From Deltaproteobacteria bacterium (GTDB lineage Bacteria; Desulfobacterota; Desulfovibrionia; Desulfovibrionales; Desulfovibrionaceae): a DNA stretch of 47,007 nt. The position numbers and the translations under genes were made by a program. The notes under the pieces were generated by a model. That model was not told where the DNA came from. It saw only the letters and a program-made list of their open reading frames with translations, and made no database searches. Below are positions 24,953 through 33,173 of the stretch, in pieces (positions within the stretch are counted from its first letter, which is position 1; the number at the start of each line of letters is the position of its first letter). The stretch is from positions 1-47,007 of the forward strand of contig SAAX01000014.1 in NCBI GenBank assembly GCA_009929215.1. Direction: 5' to 3'.

Positions 24953-26716
24953 CTACAGCGGGGCAGACCCGTTGCGCAGTTTGCGCATGCCATCCTCGCC
25001 CACATAGCGGCGCAGCTGCTTGTCGGGCGCGTTGAGCAGATCCACCACCAGCAGGGCGTCGAGCGTGCCAAAGGTGCGGTCTTCGTGAAAGGCCGCAATG
25101 CGCCCGCCCAGTTGCAGATAGTGTTTGAAAAGTATGGGCAGGGTGCGCCCGCCTTCCATCTGCCGCACAAGGTTGTTGACGGCCTTGTAGTCGAGGTGCT
25201 GGGCAAAGGGCAGATCCTCGCGCAATTTGCGGGGCTGTTTGCCGCGCACAAGGGTGGCCAGGGGGGCGTCCCAGTGGCGCAGCCGCAAGTGCCGCCACAG
25301 CAGGTCTACAGATTGCGGGCGGTAGTTCAGGCCAATGCTGGCAGGGCCAAACAGGGTGCGCACTCTGTTGCGCAGGGCCAGCTGGCCAATGCCCTTCCAC
25401 AGCAGAAGCAGGGGGGTGTAGTCGCGCTGATATTCGGGGCATACAAAGGCGCGTCCCAGTTCAAGTGCGTTGCCGCATTTCTGGAAAAATTCCGGTTCGT
25501 AGGTAAAGAGGGATGCCGTGTAGAGGTGTTCTTTGGAGCAACGGCGGGTGTCATCGGGCCGTTCCACGCGTACCACGCGGGCGCGGTACGAACCGGCAAT
25601 GCTCTTGCCTTCTTCGTCCAGCAGCAGAAGGTGCGAATACTGCGGGTCATAGCAATCCGTATCGCGCGACTGGCCAGAGCCTTCACCCAATGCGCGAAAC
25701 GCCTCTTCGCGCCTTCTGGTCAGCTCGTCCAGCAGCAGGGGCGACTCGTTGCCTTCCACAAGGTACACAGCGTACCGGCCTTCGCGGGCCAGCAGCCTGT
25801 CTTCCGGCAGGGCTGCCAGACTGACCATGATATCCATTTTTTCCGCTGCCGGGGCCAGGGGTGCGCACTGCCCGGCGCGCCGTTCTGTATGCACTGCCGC
25901 GCCAAGGGCAGAGCGGCACAGACCAAGGCAGTGGGTGCGCTGCTCGTGGTTCAGCTCGGTCAGCGTGTCTGCGGGTATGGCTTCGCCTACGATCATGCGG
26001 GCCTTGCTGCCCCTTTGTTTGAACAATGTGTGGGGCAAGAGCGCCTCTCCCAGATTTTCGCGCAGGGTGGTGGCGGCGATAAACAGCGGGTTGTAGCGCA
26101 CCGACATGTGCAGGGGCACAAAGTTCAGGTTGGGAATCTCTGCATTGCGGCCCCCAAGCCTGCTGAGCAGGCGCGACCAGGGTTGTTCTGCAATGCCGCG
26201 TCCAAACTGCCAGCGGGCAACGCGTCCGGCAGGAAAAATACCCAGTGCTCCGCCCGCGCGCAGGTGGTTCATGGCGCTGCGCAGCACTGCCGCATTGGCG
26301 CTTGCGCCGCCATAAAGGTCGAGGGGCAGCAGCATGGGTGCCAGCTGGGCCAGCTGCGGAATGCGCAGTAGGGCGGCGCTGGCAAGAATTTTGAGGTCGG
26401 GCCGCGCCCTGCCGCACAGAGCGGCCATCATCAGGCCCTCAAGCGCGCCAGAGGGATGATTGGCATACAGAATAACCGGCCCCTCGGCGGGGATGCGCCC
26501 AAGGTCACCGCGCAAACAGTCGGGGGTTACGTCCAGCGCTGTGAGGAAGGACGTGGCAAAGGTTTGGGGATCGCCGCACTGGGGAAGCGCGAAGGCCATT
26601 TTTTCCAGCCGGGCTAGCCCCGAAATATGGCGGGCCATGGCGCGGGCCAGCCGCCCAACACTTTTGACCAGTGGGCGGCCAGGCGCAAGGGATAACGTAT
26701 CTGCATTGCCGGGCAT
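24953..26716 (-). CDS. OlsF-like bifunctional acyltransferase (PlsC domain + GNAT-type N-acyltransferase)
   Basis: A 587-residue fusion. The N-terminal half is a PlsC-type lysolipid O-acyltransferase. It has NHPSGALEG, with H87 followed by E93 where D is usual, and FPAGRV at 161-166. The C-terminal half (from about residue 315) is an OlsB-like GNAT domain with YSHLLLLDEEGKSIAGSYR and ALELGRAFVCPEYQRDYTPL (the latter about 20 residues before the acyl-CoA/ACP loop). The order matches OlsF, which N-acylates ornithine and then O-acylates the product to make ornithine lipids. I infer a membrane aminolipid synthase; the amino acid used is not certain. AGGAG precedes the ATG. The DksA-like gene lies 103 bp upstream. 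Confidence 0.8.
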   Translation of the reverse strand: MPGNADTLSLAPGRPLVKSVGRLARAMARHISGLARLEKMAFALPQCGDPQTFATSFLTALDVTPDCLRGDLGRIPAEGPVILYANHPSGALEGLMMAALCGRARPDLKILASAALLRIPQLAQLAPMLLPLDLYGGASANAAVLRSAMNHLRAGGALGIFPAGRVARWQFGRGIAEQPWSRLLSRLGGRNAEIPNLNFVPLHMSVRYNPLFIAATTLRENLGEALLPHTLFKQRGSKARMIVGEAIPADTLTELNHEQRTHCLGLCRSALGAAVHTERRAGQCAPLAPAAEKMDIMVSLAALPEDRLLAREGRYAVYLVEGNESPLLLDELTRRREEAFRALGEGSGQSRDTDCYDPQYSHLLLLDEEGKSIAGSYRARVVRVERPDDTRRCSKEHLYTASLFTYEPEFFQKCGNALELGRAFVCPEYQRDYTPLLLLWKGIGQLALRNRVRTLFGPASIGLNYRPQSVDLLWRHLRLRHWDAPLATLVRGKQPRKLREDLPFAQHLDYKAVNNLVRQMEGGRTLPILFKHYLQLGGRIAAFHEDRTFGTLDALLVVDLLNAPDKQLRRYVGEDGMRKLRNGSAPL

Positions 26717-26819
26717 GTGGATTCTCCTGTGCTTTGGCCAGGGCGCATGCGCGGCATGCGCCTAGCTGGCTGGTTCCGATTCTTCAAAAGTGGTTGGCGG
26801 TGCTGCCGCAATGGGTTGG

Positions 26820-27215
26820 CTAGCAGTATTCGGCGCAACTCTCGGGTGAAAAGTGCGCTTTTTTCATTTGAATCATGCCCATCTGCATGTCGTTTTCGAT
26901 ATTTTGCTGGCATTCGCAGCAACGGGTTGCTCCCGGTGCGGTCATAAGGCGGGCAAGGGGGATGTCTTCGCCGCATTCTTCGCAGCGGCGCGGGCCGCCG
27001 TGGCGCAGCAAGCTCACAAGGCTCTGAAGTTCCTGAATGCGCTGCGAGCTGCGGCGGGCGCTGCAATGGGCGATATGGGCCGCTTCAAGATGGCTGGCCG
27101 CGTCCAGTTCGTCGGCGCAGTGTTGCGCCTGAAAAACATGGCGCAGTTGTGTAAGACGTTGCATTTCCTCGTTCAGTTCACCCTGTAGACGCCGCAAAGT
27201 GTGCATGTTGTCCAT
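26820..27215 (-). CDS. DksA/TraR-family zinc-finger protein
   Basis: A 131-residue protein. The N-terminal 70 residues are a helical hairpin with an acidic tip segment ADELDAASHLEAAH, similar to the DksA coiled-coil tip. A C4 zinc finger follows: C78xxC81 in RRCEECGEDIP and C99xxC102 in TRCCECQQ. Members bind the secondary channel of RNA polymerase and often work with ppGpp. GGAGG lies six bases upstream of the ATG. It is shorter than E. coli DksA (151) and may be a paralogue. It precedes the acyltransferase gene on the same strand and could share its transcript. Confidence 0.85.
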   Translation of the reverse strand: MDNMHTLRRLQGELNEEMQRLTQLRHVFQAQHCADELDAASHLEAAHIAHCSARRSSQRIQELQSLVSLLRHGGPRRCEECGEDIPLARLMTAPGATRCCECQQNIENDMQMGMIQMKKAHFSPESCAEYC

Positions 27216-27381
27216 GGTCTGCCTCCTCCGGGATTGCTCCGATGGTTGAACTGTTGCTCTTGGGGCATCATGGACGCTCAGGTTTGCGTTACGGTGACGC
27301 GCAGGTGAATTTGTGCGTCATGTTGGCGGCAAATTTGTGGAGGGGCAGCAGAAAGGTATGTGGGGGGCAGGCAGAGCTTTA

Positions 27382-27410
27382 TTGACACGGTGTTGCTTGT
27401 GCAATATTTT
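27382..27410 (+). promoter_or_regulatory. Sigma-70 promoter of the YheO-like regulator gene
   Basis: TTGACA is followed after exactly 17 bp by TATTTT. A half-site ATTATC (27425-27430) lies just downstream, the same core as in the next operator, so autoregulation is possible. Confidence 0.7.
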
Positions 27411-27456
27411 TCTCATGCATATAAATTATCATCATGGTGAAGCCAAGGAGGAAGCC

Positions 27457-28128
27457 GTGTCCGACTATAGAACGCCCTCAACCATTGAGCGGTTTATTCC
27501 TGTTGTGGATTTTCTGGGCGCTTTTTTGGGGGCAGACTGCGAGGTTGTGCTGCACGATGCCACAAGGCCGGACAGTTCCGTATTGGCTATTGCCAACAGC
27601 CATATAAGTGGCCGCAGGGTGGGCTCACCCATTACCGATATGGCCTTGCGGCTCATCAAGGACGGCACATGGATGACGGCTCCGTTCATTACTGGCTACA
27701 AAACGCAAAGCAAGGACGGCCGCCAGCTTCATTCTGCCACTTATTTTATACGCGAGGATGATGGATCGCTGGCTGGCATGCTTTGCCTCAATATGGATGC
27801 TGCACCGCTTATTGAGGCAAGGGATCTGCTTGAACGCTTTATTTCGCGCGCGCGAATGGAAAAGCCCCGGGTAGATGCCGATAACGGGCATGCGCTTGAA
27901 ACCTTTGCCGAATCGCTGGAAGACCTGACCAGCAGTATTATTCAGCAGGCTGTTAACGGGGCAGATATCCCCCCTGACCGAATGACCGCCGATGAAAAGG
28001 TGGCCATTGTGCGCACCCTTAATGAAAAAGGCGTTTTTTTGCTTAAAGGCGCAGTAGCCGTGGTGGCGCGCCACCTGGCAGCATCTGAGGCCACCATTTA
28101 CAGATACTTGCAGAGGGTTTCTTCCTGA
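27457..28128 (+). CDS. YheO-like transcriptional regulator (PAS-like + HTH)
   Basis: A 223-residue regulator. The N-terminal 120 residues have the YheO/PAS_6 sensor pattern (FLGAFLGADCEVVLHD, then SVLAIANSHISGRRVGSP). The C-terminal helix-turn-helix of the HTH_22 type reads DEKVAIVRTLNEKGVFLLKG and AVVARHLAASEATIYRYLQR. The GTG at 27457 follows AAGGAG with six bases spacing; upstream in-frame codons lack a site. It is followed by its own promoter-operator region and three genes for import and breakdown of a sulfur or hydroxy amino acid, which it probably controls. The ligand is not known. Confidence 0.86.
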   Translation: MSDYRTPSTIERFIPVVDFLGAFLGADCEVVLHDATRPDSSVLAIANSHISGRRVGSPITDMALRLIKDGTWMTAPFITGYKTQSKDGRQLHSATYFIREDDGSLAGMLCLNMDAAPLIEARDLLERFISRARMEKPRVDADNGHALETFAESLEDLTSSIIQQAVNGADIPPDRMTADEKVAIVRTLNEKGVFLLKGAVAVVARHLAASEATIYRYLQRVSS

Positions 28129-28143
28129 GGTGTTGCGTTGATG

Positions 28144-28160
28144 TGATAGTTTTTTTATCA
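28144..28160 (+). promoter_or_regulatory. Inverted repeat TGATA-N7-TATCA, candidate operator
   Basis: A 17-bp imperfect palindrome lies just upstream of the ridA -35 box. It shares the GATA/TATC core with the second repeat 16 bp further on. Confidence 0.35.
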
Positions 28161-28162
28161 TG

Positions 28163-28191
28163 TTGACAAAAAATTATTATCAAGATAATTT
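28163..28191 (+). promoter_or_regulatory. Sigma-70 promoter of the ridA-symporter-desulfidase genes
   Basis: TTGACA is followed after 17 bp by TAATTT, in an AT-rich stretch. The transcript would start about 90 bp before ridA. Confidence 0.65.
28176..28189 (+). promoter_or_regulatory. Inverted repeat ATTATC-AA-GATAAT overlapping the -10 box
   Basis: A perfect 6-bp inverted repeat sits on the spacer and -10 of the promoter at 28163-28191. A repressor here would block RNA polymerase. The YheO-like regulator next door is the obvious candidate. Confidence 0.4.
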
Positions 28192-28288
28192 TATGTCACT
28201 ACGATAGCTGTGTTTGCAGCTTGTGCCTCCCGCGTTGGAGGGTGCAAAAAAATCCGCGTTTATTGCGTACACCAAGGAGAGTTTTTCA

Positions 28289-28663
28289 ATGTCCCAGTCT
28301 ATCGCAACGGAAAAGGCCCCGGCTGCCATCGGCCCCTATTCGCAGGGTATGGTTTGCGGCAGTCTTCTTTTTACCTCTGGTCAGATACCTGTTGATCCCA
28401 CCACCAAGGCCGTGCCAGAAGACATTGCGTCACAGGCGCGCCAGTCGCTGGAGAACGTCAAGGCTGTGGTTGAAGCCGGCGGCAGCAGCATGGCCCGAGT
28501 GGTAAAAACCACTGTTTTTCTCGCAGATATGGGCGATTTTGCCGCTGTAAATCAGGTGTACTCCAGTTATTTTGCAGAGCCTTTTCCCGCACGCAGCTGT
28601 GTGCAGGTAGCTGCGCTGCCTCTTGGAGTAAGGGTTGAGATTGAAGCAATTGCCGAGTTGTAG
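28289..28663 (+). CDS. ridA: RidA family 2-iminobutanoate/2-iminopropanoate deaminase
   Basis: RidA hydrolyses reactive enamine/imine intermediates such as 2-aminoacrylate to the ketoacid and ammonia, protecting PLP enzymes. The 124-residue protein has the family features AIGPYSQG, LLFTSGQIPVDP and the C-terminal PARSCVQVAALPLGVRVEIEAIA, with the key arginine in PARSC. AAGGAGA precedes the ATG. It is the first gene of an operon with an amino-acid symporter and a CyuA-type desulfidase, which produces exactly this type of intermediate. Its role here is therefore well supported by context. Confidence 0.93.
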   Translation: MSQSIATEKAPAAIGPYSQGMVCGSLLFTSGQIPVDPTTKAVPEDIASQARQSLENVKAVVEAGGSSMARVVKTTVFLADMGDFAAVNQVYSSYFAEPFPARSCVQVAALPLGVRVEIEAIAEL

Positions 28664-28739
28664 GCGTTAGTGGGCCAAGCTGTCCGAGCATCGGCGGCAT
28701 GGAGCCGCTGAACGGTACTTCATCTTCAGGAGACACCAC

Positions 28740-29924
28740 ATGTCCAAGAGCAAGAACGAATTCGGTCTTATTCTCAAGCTGCTGGCAGGCATTGTTATTG
28801 GCGCGCTTATCGGTTTTGCGGCCAATGAAAATGTCATGCAGGTTGTCATGTCTCTCAAGTATGTTCTGGGTCAGATCATTTTTTACACCGTGCCGCTCGT
28901 TATCATTGCATTCATAGCCCCCGCCATCACCCGGCTTGGGCAAAACGCCAGCCGTATGCTGGTTGCGGCGCTGATAATCGCCTACACATCATCGGTGGGG
29001 GCGGCTACCTTCTCCTGCCTCGCTGGCTACGCCATCATTCCCCATCTGTCTATTCCTACGGCGGTGGCTGCCCTTCATCCCCTGCCAGATGTGCTTTTCA
29101 AGCTTGATATTCCCCCTATCATGCCTGTCATGACAGCCCTTGTGACAGCTATTCTTGTGGGTATAGCAACCCTCTGGACACGCGCTGAAACTCTGGTGCG
29201 CCTGCTGGAGGAGCTGGAAGGCATAGTGCTCAAGATAGTGAGCAATGTTGTTATTCCCCTGTTGCCGCTTTTTATTGCCGCTACCTTTGCCGGGCTTGCC
29301 TACGAGGGCAGTCTTACGCGTCAGATGCCCGTGTTTCTTAAGGTCATTGTGCTGGTGCTGCTTGGCCACTACATCTGGCTGGCCGTGCTGTACTCCATTG
29401 CAGGTCTGATATCTGGCCGTAATCCTCTTGAAGTGCTGCGCCATTATGGCCCGGCATACCTTACCGCTGTTGGTACCATGTCCAGCGCAGCCACGTTGCC
29501 TGTTTCCCTTACGTGCGCCTCCCGTTCGTCGGTGCTTTCCAAAAAGATGGTGGAATTCGCAGTGCCCCTTGGAGCAACTATCCATCTGTGCGGCTCTGTA
29601 CTTACAGAAACCTTTTTTGCCATGACAATTTCCATGCTGCTGTATGGCTATCTGCCTAGTGCCGGAACCATGGCTGTGTTTATTGCCCTGTTTGGTGTTT
29701 TTGCCATCGGTGCCCCTGGCGTGCCTGGCGGCACGGTAATGGCCTCTCTTGGCATAGTTGTAAGTGTGCTTGGTTTTGACCCTGCCGGTGTGGCCCTGCT
29801 GTTGGCCATTTTTGCCCTTCAGGACAGTTTTGGCACGGCTTGCAACGTCACTGGCGATGGCGCAATGGCCCTGATGCTTGAAGGTCTTTTTAACCGTGCG
29901 GAAGGCAAGGCCGAACAAGCCTGA
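28740..29924 (+). CDS. Dicarboxylate/amino acid:cation symporter (DAACS family)
   Basis: A 394-residue inner-membrane secondary transporter with eight spans and two re-entrant hairpins. HP1 contains GTMSSAATLPVSLTCA. The unwound part of TM7 that usually reads NMDGT appears as GATIHLCGS. The final span contains CNVTGDGA, where the family has an Asp/Asn-rich substrate and sodium site. AGGAG precedes the ATG. Family members import glutamate, aspartate, serine, threonine or dicarboxylates with sodium or protons. Between ridA and the desulfidase gene it most likely imports the substrate of that enzyme, cysteine or serine (inference). Confidence 0.88.
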   Translation: MSKSKNEFGLILKLLAGIVIGALIGFAANENVMQVVMSLKYVLGQIIFYTVPLVIIAFIAPAITRLGQNASRMLVAALIIAYTSSVGAATFSCLAGYAIIPHLSIPTAVAALHPLPDVLFKLDIPPIMPVMTALVTAILVGIATLWTRAETLVRLLEELEGIVLKIVSNVVIPLLPLFIAATFAGLAYEGSLTRQMPVFLKVIVLVLLGHYIWLAVLYSIAGLISGRNPLEVLRHYGPAYLTAVGTMSSAATLPVSLTCASRSSVLSKKMVEFAVPLGATIHLCGSVLTETFFAMTISMLLYGYLPSAGTMAVFIALFGVFAIGAPGVPGGTVMASLGIVVSVLGFDPAGVALLLAIFALQDSFGTACNVTGDGAMALMLEGLFNRAEGKAEQA

Positions 29925-29970
29925 TATCTTAAACGCCGCAACCCCCTGCAATACCAGCGAGGATGCATAC

Positions 29971-31254
29971 ATGCCCAATACCCAATGGCCCCGTTTTATT
30001 GAATTGCTGCATAAGGAAGTAGTACCCGCGCTTGGCTGCACCGAGCCTGTGGCCGTGGCACTGGCTGCCGCGCATGCCGCCGATGCCCTGGGCTGCAAAC
30101 CAGAAAATATAAAGGTTCTTGTCAGCGGAAACTTGCTGAAGAACGGCATGGGTGTGGGAGTGCCGGGCACGGGCTCCACAGGTATGAATATTGCCGCTGC
30201 CGTGGGCGCGTTGGGGGGCAAGGCTACACGCGGGCTTGAAGTTTTGGCGGAGCTTACGCCGGAACAGGCGGAGGCTGGCCGCCGCATGGTTGAAGATGGC
30301 CATGTTCAGGTGGGCATAGCCGAAGGCTCGCCCCTGCTGTATGCCGAAGTGACCGTCGAAGGCGGGGGGCATACGGGCCGCGCCGTGCTTGAGCATGAGC
30401 ACACCAATATTGTGCGCATCGAGCGCGATGGTAATGTGCTGTTTAGCCGTGAGCAGGCAGCTGGTGAAAATTCAGCGGAAGCTGAAGACTGGCCGTTGTC
30501 CATTGCTGCCATTTACGAGTTTGCCACTCAGGCCCCCTATGAGAGCATCAGCTTCATTCTTGAAGCCGCTCGGCTCAACGAAGCTGTGGCTCTGGAAGGT
30601 CTGGCCCGTGAATACGGTTTGCAGGTGGGGCGCACCATTGATGGCAATATTCGCAAGCACCTCATGTCTGACGATGTTACAACTCTGGCCGTAAAACTGA
30701 CTGCTGCTGCTTCTGACGCTCGCATGGACGGGGTAATGATGCCTGTCATGAGCAATTCTGGCAGCGGTAATCAGGGGATCACCTGCACCATGCCGGTGGT
30801 GGCCTTTGCCATGCGGCTGGAATCTGGCGATGAAGCTCTGGCAAGGGCTTTGATCATGAGCCATCTTACTTCAATCCACGGCAAGCATCGTTTGGGGCGG
30901 CTTTCGGCCTTATGCGGGGCCACCATTGCCAGCATGGCCTCTGCATGCGGCATTGTGATGCTGCTGGGCGGTGGACTGGAGCAGATTGACCGCACCATAC
31001 GCAACATGGTTGGCAACGTGGCGGGTATGATCTGCGACGGCGCCAAAACCGGCTGCGCCATGAAGGTGGCCTCGGCGGTGGGCGCGGGCGTGCAGTCTGC
31101 CATGCTGGCCATGGACGGCATGGGCGTTACCCGCAGTGAAGGCATTGTTGAAGATGATATAGAGCAGTGCATTGCCAATCTGGCTCGTCTGGGTTGCGAC
31201 GGCATGGCACAGGCCGACCGTGTGGTGCTGGACATCATGGTGGCCAAGAGCTGA
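29971..31254 (+). CDS. cyuA: L-cysteine desulfidase family protein (CyuA / UPF0597)
   Basis: CyuA-type enzymes split L-cysteine into H2S, ammonia and pyruvate by way of 2-aminoacrylate, using an oxygen-labile iron-sulfur cluster. The 427-residue protein has LGCTEPVAVALAAAHAA with C23, the glycine-rich MSNSGSGNQGITCTMP, and the SALCGATIASMASACG and ICDGAKTGCAMK segments that hold the other cluster cysteines. GAGG lies eight bases before the ATG. Some homologues act on serine or are annotated as serine dehydratase alpha-like, so substrate choice is open. Its partners are an importer, RidA and a regulator, which fits amino-acid catabolism that feeds pyruvate and sulfide. Confidence 0.88.
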   Translation: MPNTQWPRFIELLHKEVVPALGCTEPVAVALAAAHAADALGCKPENIKVLVSGNLLKNGMGVGVPGTGSTGMNIAAAVGALGGKATRGLEVLAELTPEQAEAGRRMVEDGHVQVGIAEGSPLLYAEVTVEGGGHTGRAVLEHEHTNIVRIERDGNVLFSREQAAGENSAEAEDWPLSIAAIYEFATQAPYESISFILEAARLNEAVALEGLAREYGLQVGRTIDGNIRKHLMSDDVTTLAVKLTAAASDARMDGVMMPVMSNSGSGNQGITCTMPVVAFAMRLESGDEALARALIMSHLTSIHGKHRLGRLSALCGATIASMASACGIVMLLGGGLEQIDRTIRNMVGNVAGMICDGAKTGCAMKVASAVGAGVQSAMLAMDGMGVTRSEGIVEDDIEQCIANLARLGCDGMAQADRVVLDIMVAKS

Positions 31255-31300
31255 GTTTGCCGTAGCGGCCTCCCCTCCTGGCGGGGCAGAATTGTGCTGT

Positions 31301-31365
31301 AAAGGCCTCTTTTGGGCTTTGTCCTACCAAAACAAGTGGGGCAGAGCAGAAGGGGGCCTTTTTTT
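31301..31365 (+). terminator. Terminator of the desulfidase operon
   Basis: AAAGGCC (31301-31307) pairs with GGCCTTT (31355-31361), followed by further T residues to 31365. The loop is long and partly self-paired. Confidence 0.55.
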
Positions 31366-31402
31366 CGGTGCGGGCAAGCCGCAACCTGCTCCTGATTTCT
31401 GG

Positions 31403-31458
31403 TGGCGTTGTCGGGGCCAACGCCAGGAAGCCCATCCCGCAGTGCGGGATGGGCTTCC
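31403..31458. terminator. Two tandem hairpins between cyuA and pdxT
   Basis: TGGCGTTG/CAACGCCA (31403-31410 with 31418-31425) is followed directly by a 16-bp perfect inverted repeat with a 1-nt centre (31426-31441 with 31443-31458). On the plus strand TTATATATC follows. The pair may act as a transcription barrier between the converging operons. Confidence 0.5.
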
Positions 31459-31483
31459 TTATATATCTCTGATCAGCGTGCGG

Positions 31484-32062
31484 CTATTTGCTGCAAAAAG
31501 ACAGAAAGTAGCTGTGCATGCGTGTGTCCGGCGTAAGCTCGGGGTGGAATGACGTGGCCAGAATGTTGTTCTGGCGCACGGCCACAGCCCGGCCCTTTAC
31601 TTCTGCCAGCACGGTCACACCCGCACCAACGCCGGTGATCACTGGCGCGCGGATGAACACCGCCGGAATGGGGTCGGCCCCAATTTCGGGAATGCTCAGG
31701 TCGGTCTCAAAACTGTCCACCTGTCGGCCAAAGGCGTTGCGGCGCACCGTTGCGTCTAGCACGCCCAGGCGGGGCTGGTCTGAGTCTTCAATTTCGCGGC
31801 ACAGCAAAATCAGCCCTGCGCAGCTGCCATAAACGGGCATGCCGTCGAGTATGCGCTGGCGCAGGGGCTCAAGCATGTTCCATTCGTTGAGCAGTTTGCC
31901 CATGGTGGTGCTTTCGCCGCCGGGAATGATCAGGGCGTCGATGCCGTCAATATCCTTGAGCTGACGCACCTCGCGGGCCGTTGCACCCAGGCGGGTAACA
32001 GGGGCCACATGCTCGCGAAAGGCTCCCTGAAGAGCCAGAACGCCTACGCAAAGCTCGGTCAT
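31484..32062 (-). CDS. pdxT: Pyridoxal 5'-phosphate synthase glutaminase subunit PdxT
   Basis: PdxT releases ammonia from glutamine and passes it to PdxS. The 192-residue class I glutaminase has the oxyanion segment IPGGESTTMGKLL, the nucleophile cysteine in YGSCAGLILL and the His-Glu pair in SFHPELTPD. I chose the ATG at 32062, whose A-T-G overlaps the pdxS stop as TAATG; a TTG two codons earlier is less likely. The overlap implies translational coupling and a fixed ratio with PdxS. A long palindrome lies between this gene and the converging desulfidase operon. Confidence 0.95.
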   Translation of the reverse strand: MTELCVGVLALQGAFREHVAPVTRLGATAREVRQLKDIDGIDALIIPGGESTTMGKLLNEWNMLEPLRQRILDGMPVYGSCAGLILLCREIEDSDQPRLGVLDATVRRNAFGRQVDSFETDLSIPEIGADPIPAVFIRAPVITGVGAGVTVLAEVKGRAVAVRQNNILATSFHPELTPDTRMHSYFLSFCSK

Positions 32063-32943
32063 TACCAACCCCGTTCCTGCATTCGTTCGGCAGAAGGAAT
32101 GGTGGAAATTTCAATGCCCACCATGGGTTCGCCCAGATCGCGCGAGATTTCGGCCAGCATGGCAAAGTCATTGTAGTTGGTAACGGCCTGCACAATGGCC
32201 TTGGCGCGCTTGGCAGGGTCGCCAGACTTGAAGATGCCGGAGCCGACGAACACGCCGTCGCAGCCGAGGTGCATCATCATGGCGGCGTCGGCGGGGGTGG
32301 CAATGCCACCGGCGGCAAAGTTCACCACGGGCAGGCGGCCTTCCTTGCGCACGGCGTAGCACACTTCAAGGGGAGCGCCGATTTCTTTGGCGTAGTTGGC
32401 AACTTCGGCTTCGGGCAGGCTGCACAGCTTGCGCACGTCGTCCATAACCTGGCGGCAGTGGCGCACGGCTTCAACCACGTTGCCCGTACCGGGTTCACCC
32501 TTGGTGCGGATCATGGCAGCGCCTTCGGCGATGCGGCGCAGGGCTTCGCCCAGGTTGCGGCAACCGCACACAAAAGGCACGGTAAAGTCGCGCTTGTCGA
32601 TATGATATTTGTCATCGGCGGGGGTGAGCACTTCGCTTTCGTCGATATAGTCGGCGCCCATGGCCTCAAGAATACGGGCTTCAACAAAGTGGCCGATACG
32701 GGCCTTGGCCATGACGGGAATGCTCACCACTTCCATGATGCGCTTGACGATGGTGGGGTCGGCCATACGGGCCACGCCGCCTGCGGCGCGAATGTCGGCA
32801 GGTACGCGTTCCAGGGCCATGACTGCGCAAGCTCCCGCTGCTTCGGCGATTTTGGCCTGTTCGGGAGTGGTGACGTCCATGATCACGCCGCCTTTGAGCA
32901 TTTCAGCAAGGCCTGTCTTCAGGCGGATGGTGCCCTGTTCCAT
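32062..32943 (-). CDS. pdxS: Pyridoxal 5'-phosphate synthase lyase subunit PdxS
   Basis: PdxS builds PLP from ribose 5-phosphate, glyceraldehyde 3-phosphate and ammonia (DXP-independent pathway). The 293-residue TIM barrel has the conserved D in [20 protein letters not shown], the catalytic lysine in [19 protein letters not shown], and the phosphate loops [15 protein letters not shown] and [21 protein letters not shown] precedes the ATG. A good sigma-70 promoter lies 80 to 110 bp upstream. The product supplies cofactor for the many PLP enzymes in this window, for example TrpB and the MocR regulator. Confidence 0.97.
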   Translation of the reverse strand: MEQGTIRLKTGLAEMLKGGVIMDVTTPEQAKIAEAAGACAVMALERVPADIRAAGGVARMADPTIVKRIMEVVSIPVMAKARIGHFVEARILEAMGADYIDESEVLTPADDKYHIDKRDFTVPFVCGCRNLGEALRRIAEGAAMIRTKGEPGTGNVVEAVRHCRQVMDDVRKLCSLPEAEVANYAKEIGAPLEVCYAVRKEGRLPVVNFAAGGIATPADAAMMMHLGCDGVFVGSGIFKSGDPAKRAKAIVQAVTNYNDFAMLAEISRDLGEPMVGIEISTIPSAERMQERGW

Positions 32944-33023
32944 ATCTTTCTACTCCTTCTGAGCCGTGGAACGGCTTGTGATAAATATCTGCGCACCGCC
33001 CAATCGGCGGATTTGCTGGCGTG

Positions 33024-33052
33024 TATATATGTCAATAAACCGCACCTGACAA
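33024..33052 (-). promoter_or_regulatory. Sigma-70 promoter of pdxST
   Basis: On the minus strand TTGTCA is followed after exactly 17 bp by TATATA. Transcription would start about 75 bp before pdxS. Confidence 0.6.
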
Positions 33053-33173
33053 TATGATACCTGCCATCATCCGCACCCGGGGTGCGCCGGGGTAAAAAAC
33101 TTGTGCTTCTGGCGCGTGCGGCTTGCGCTTCGGGCTTCCTCTGGCTATGCTTAAGGCCTCAAAAGGAAGTATG

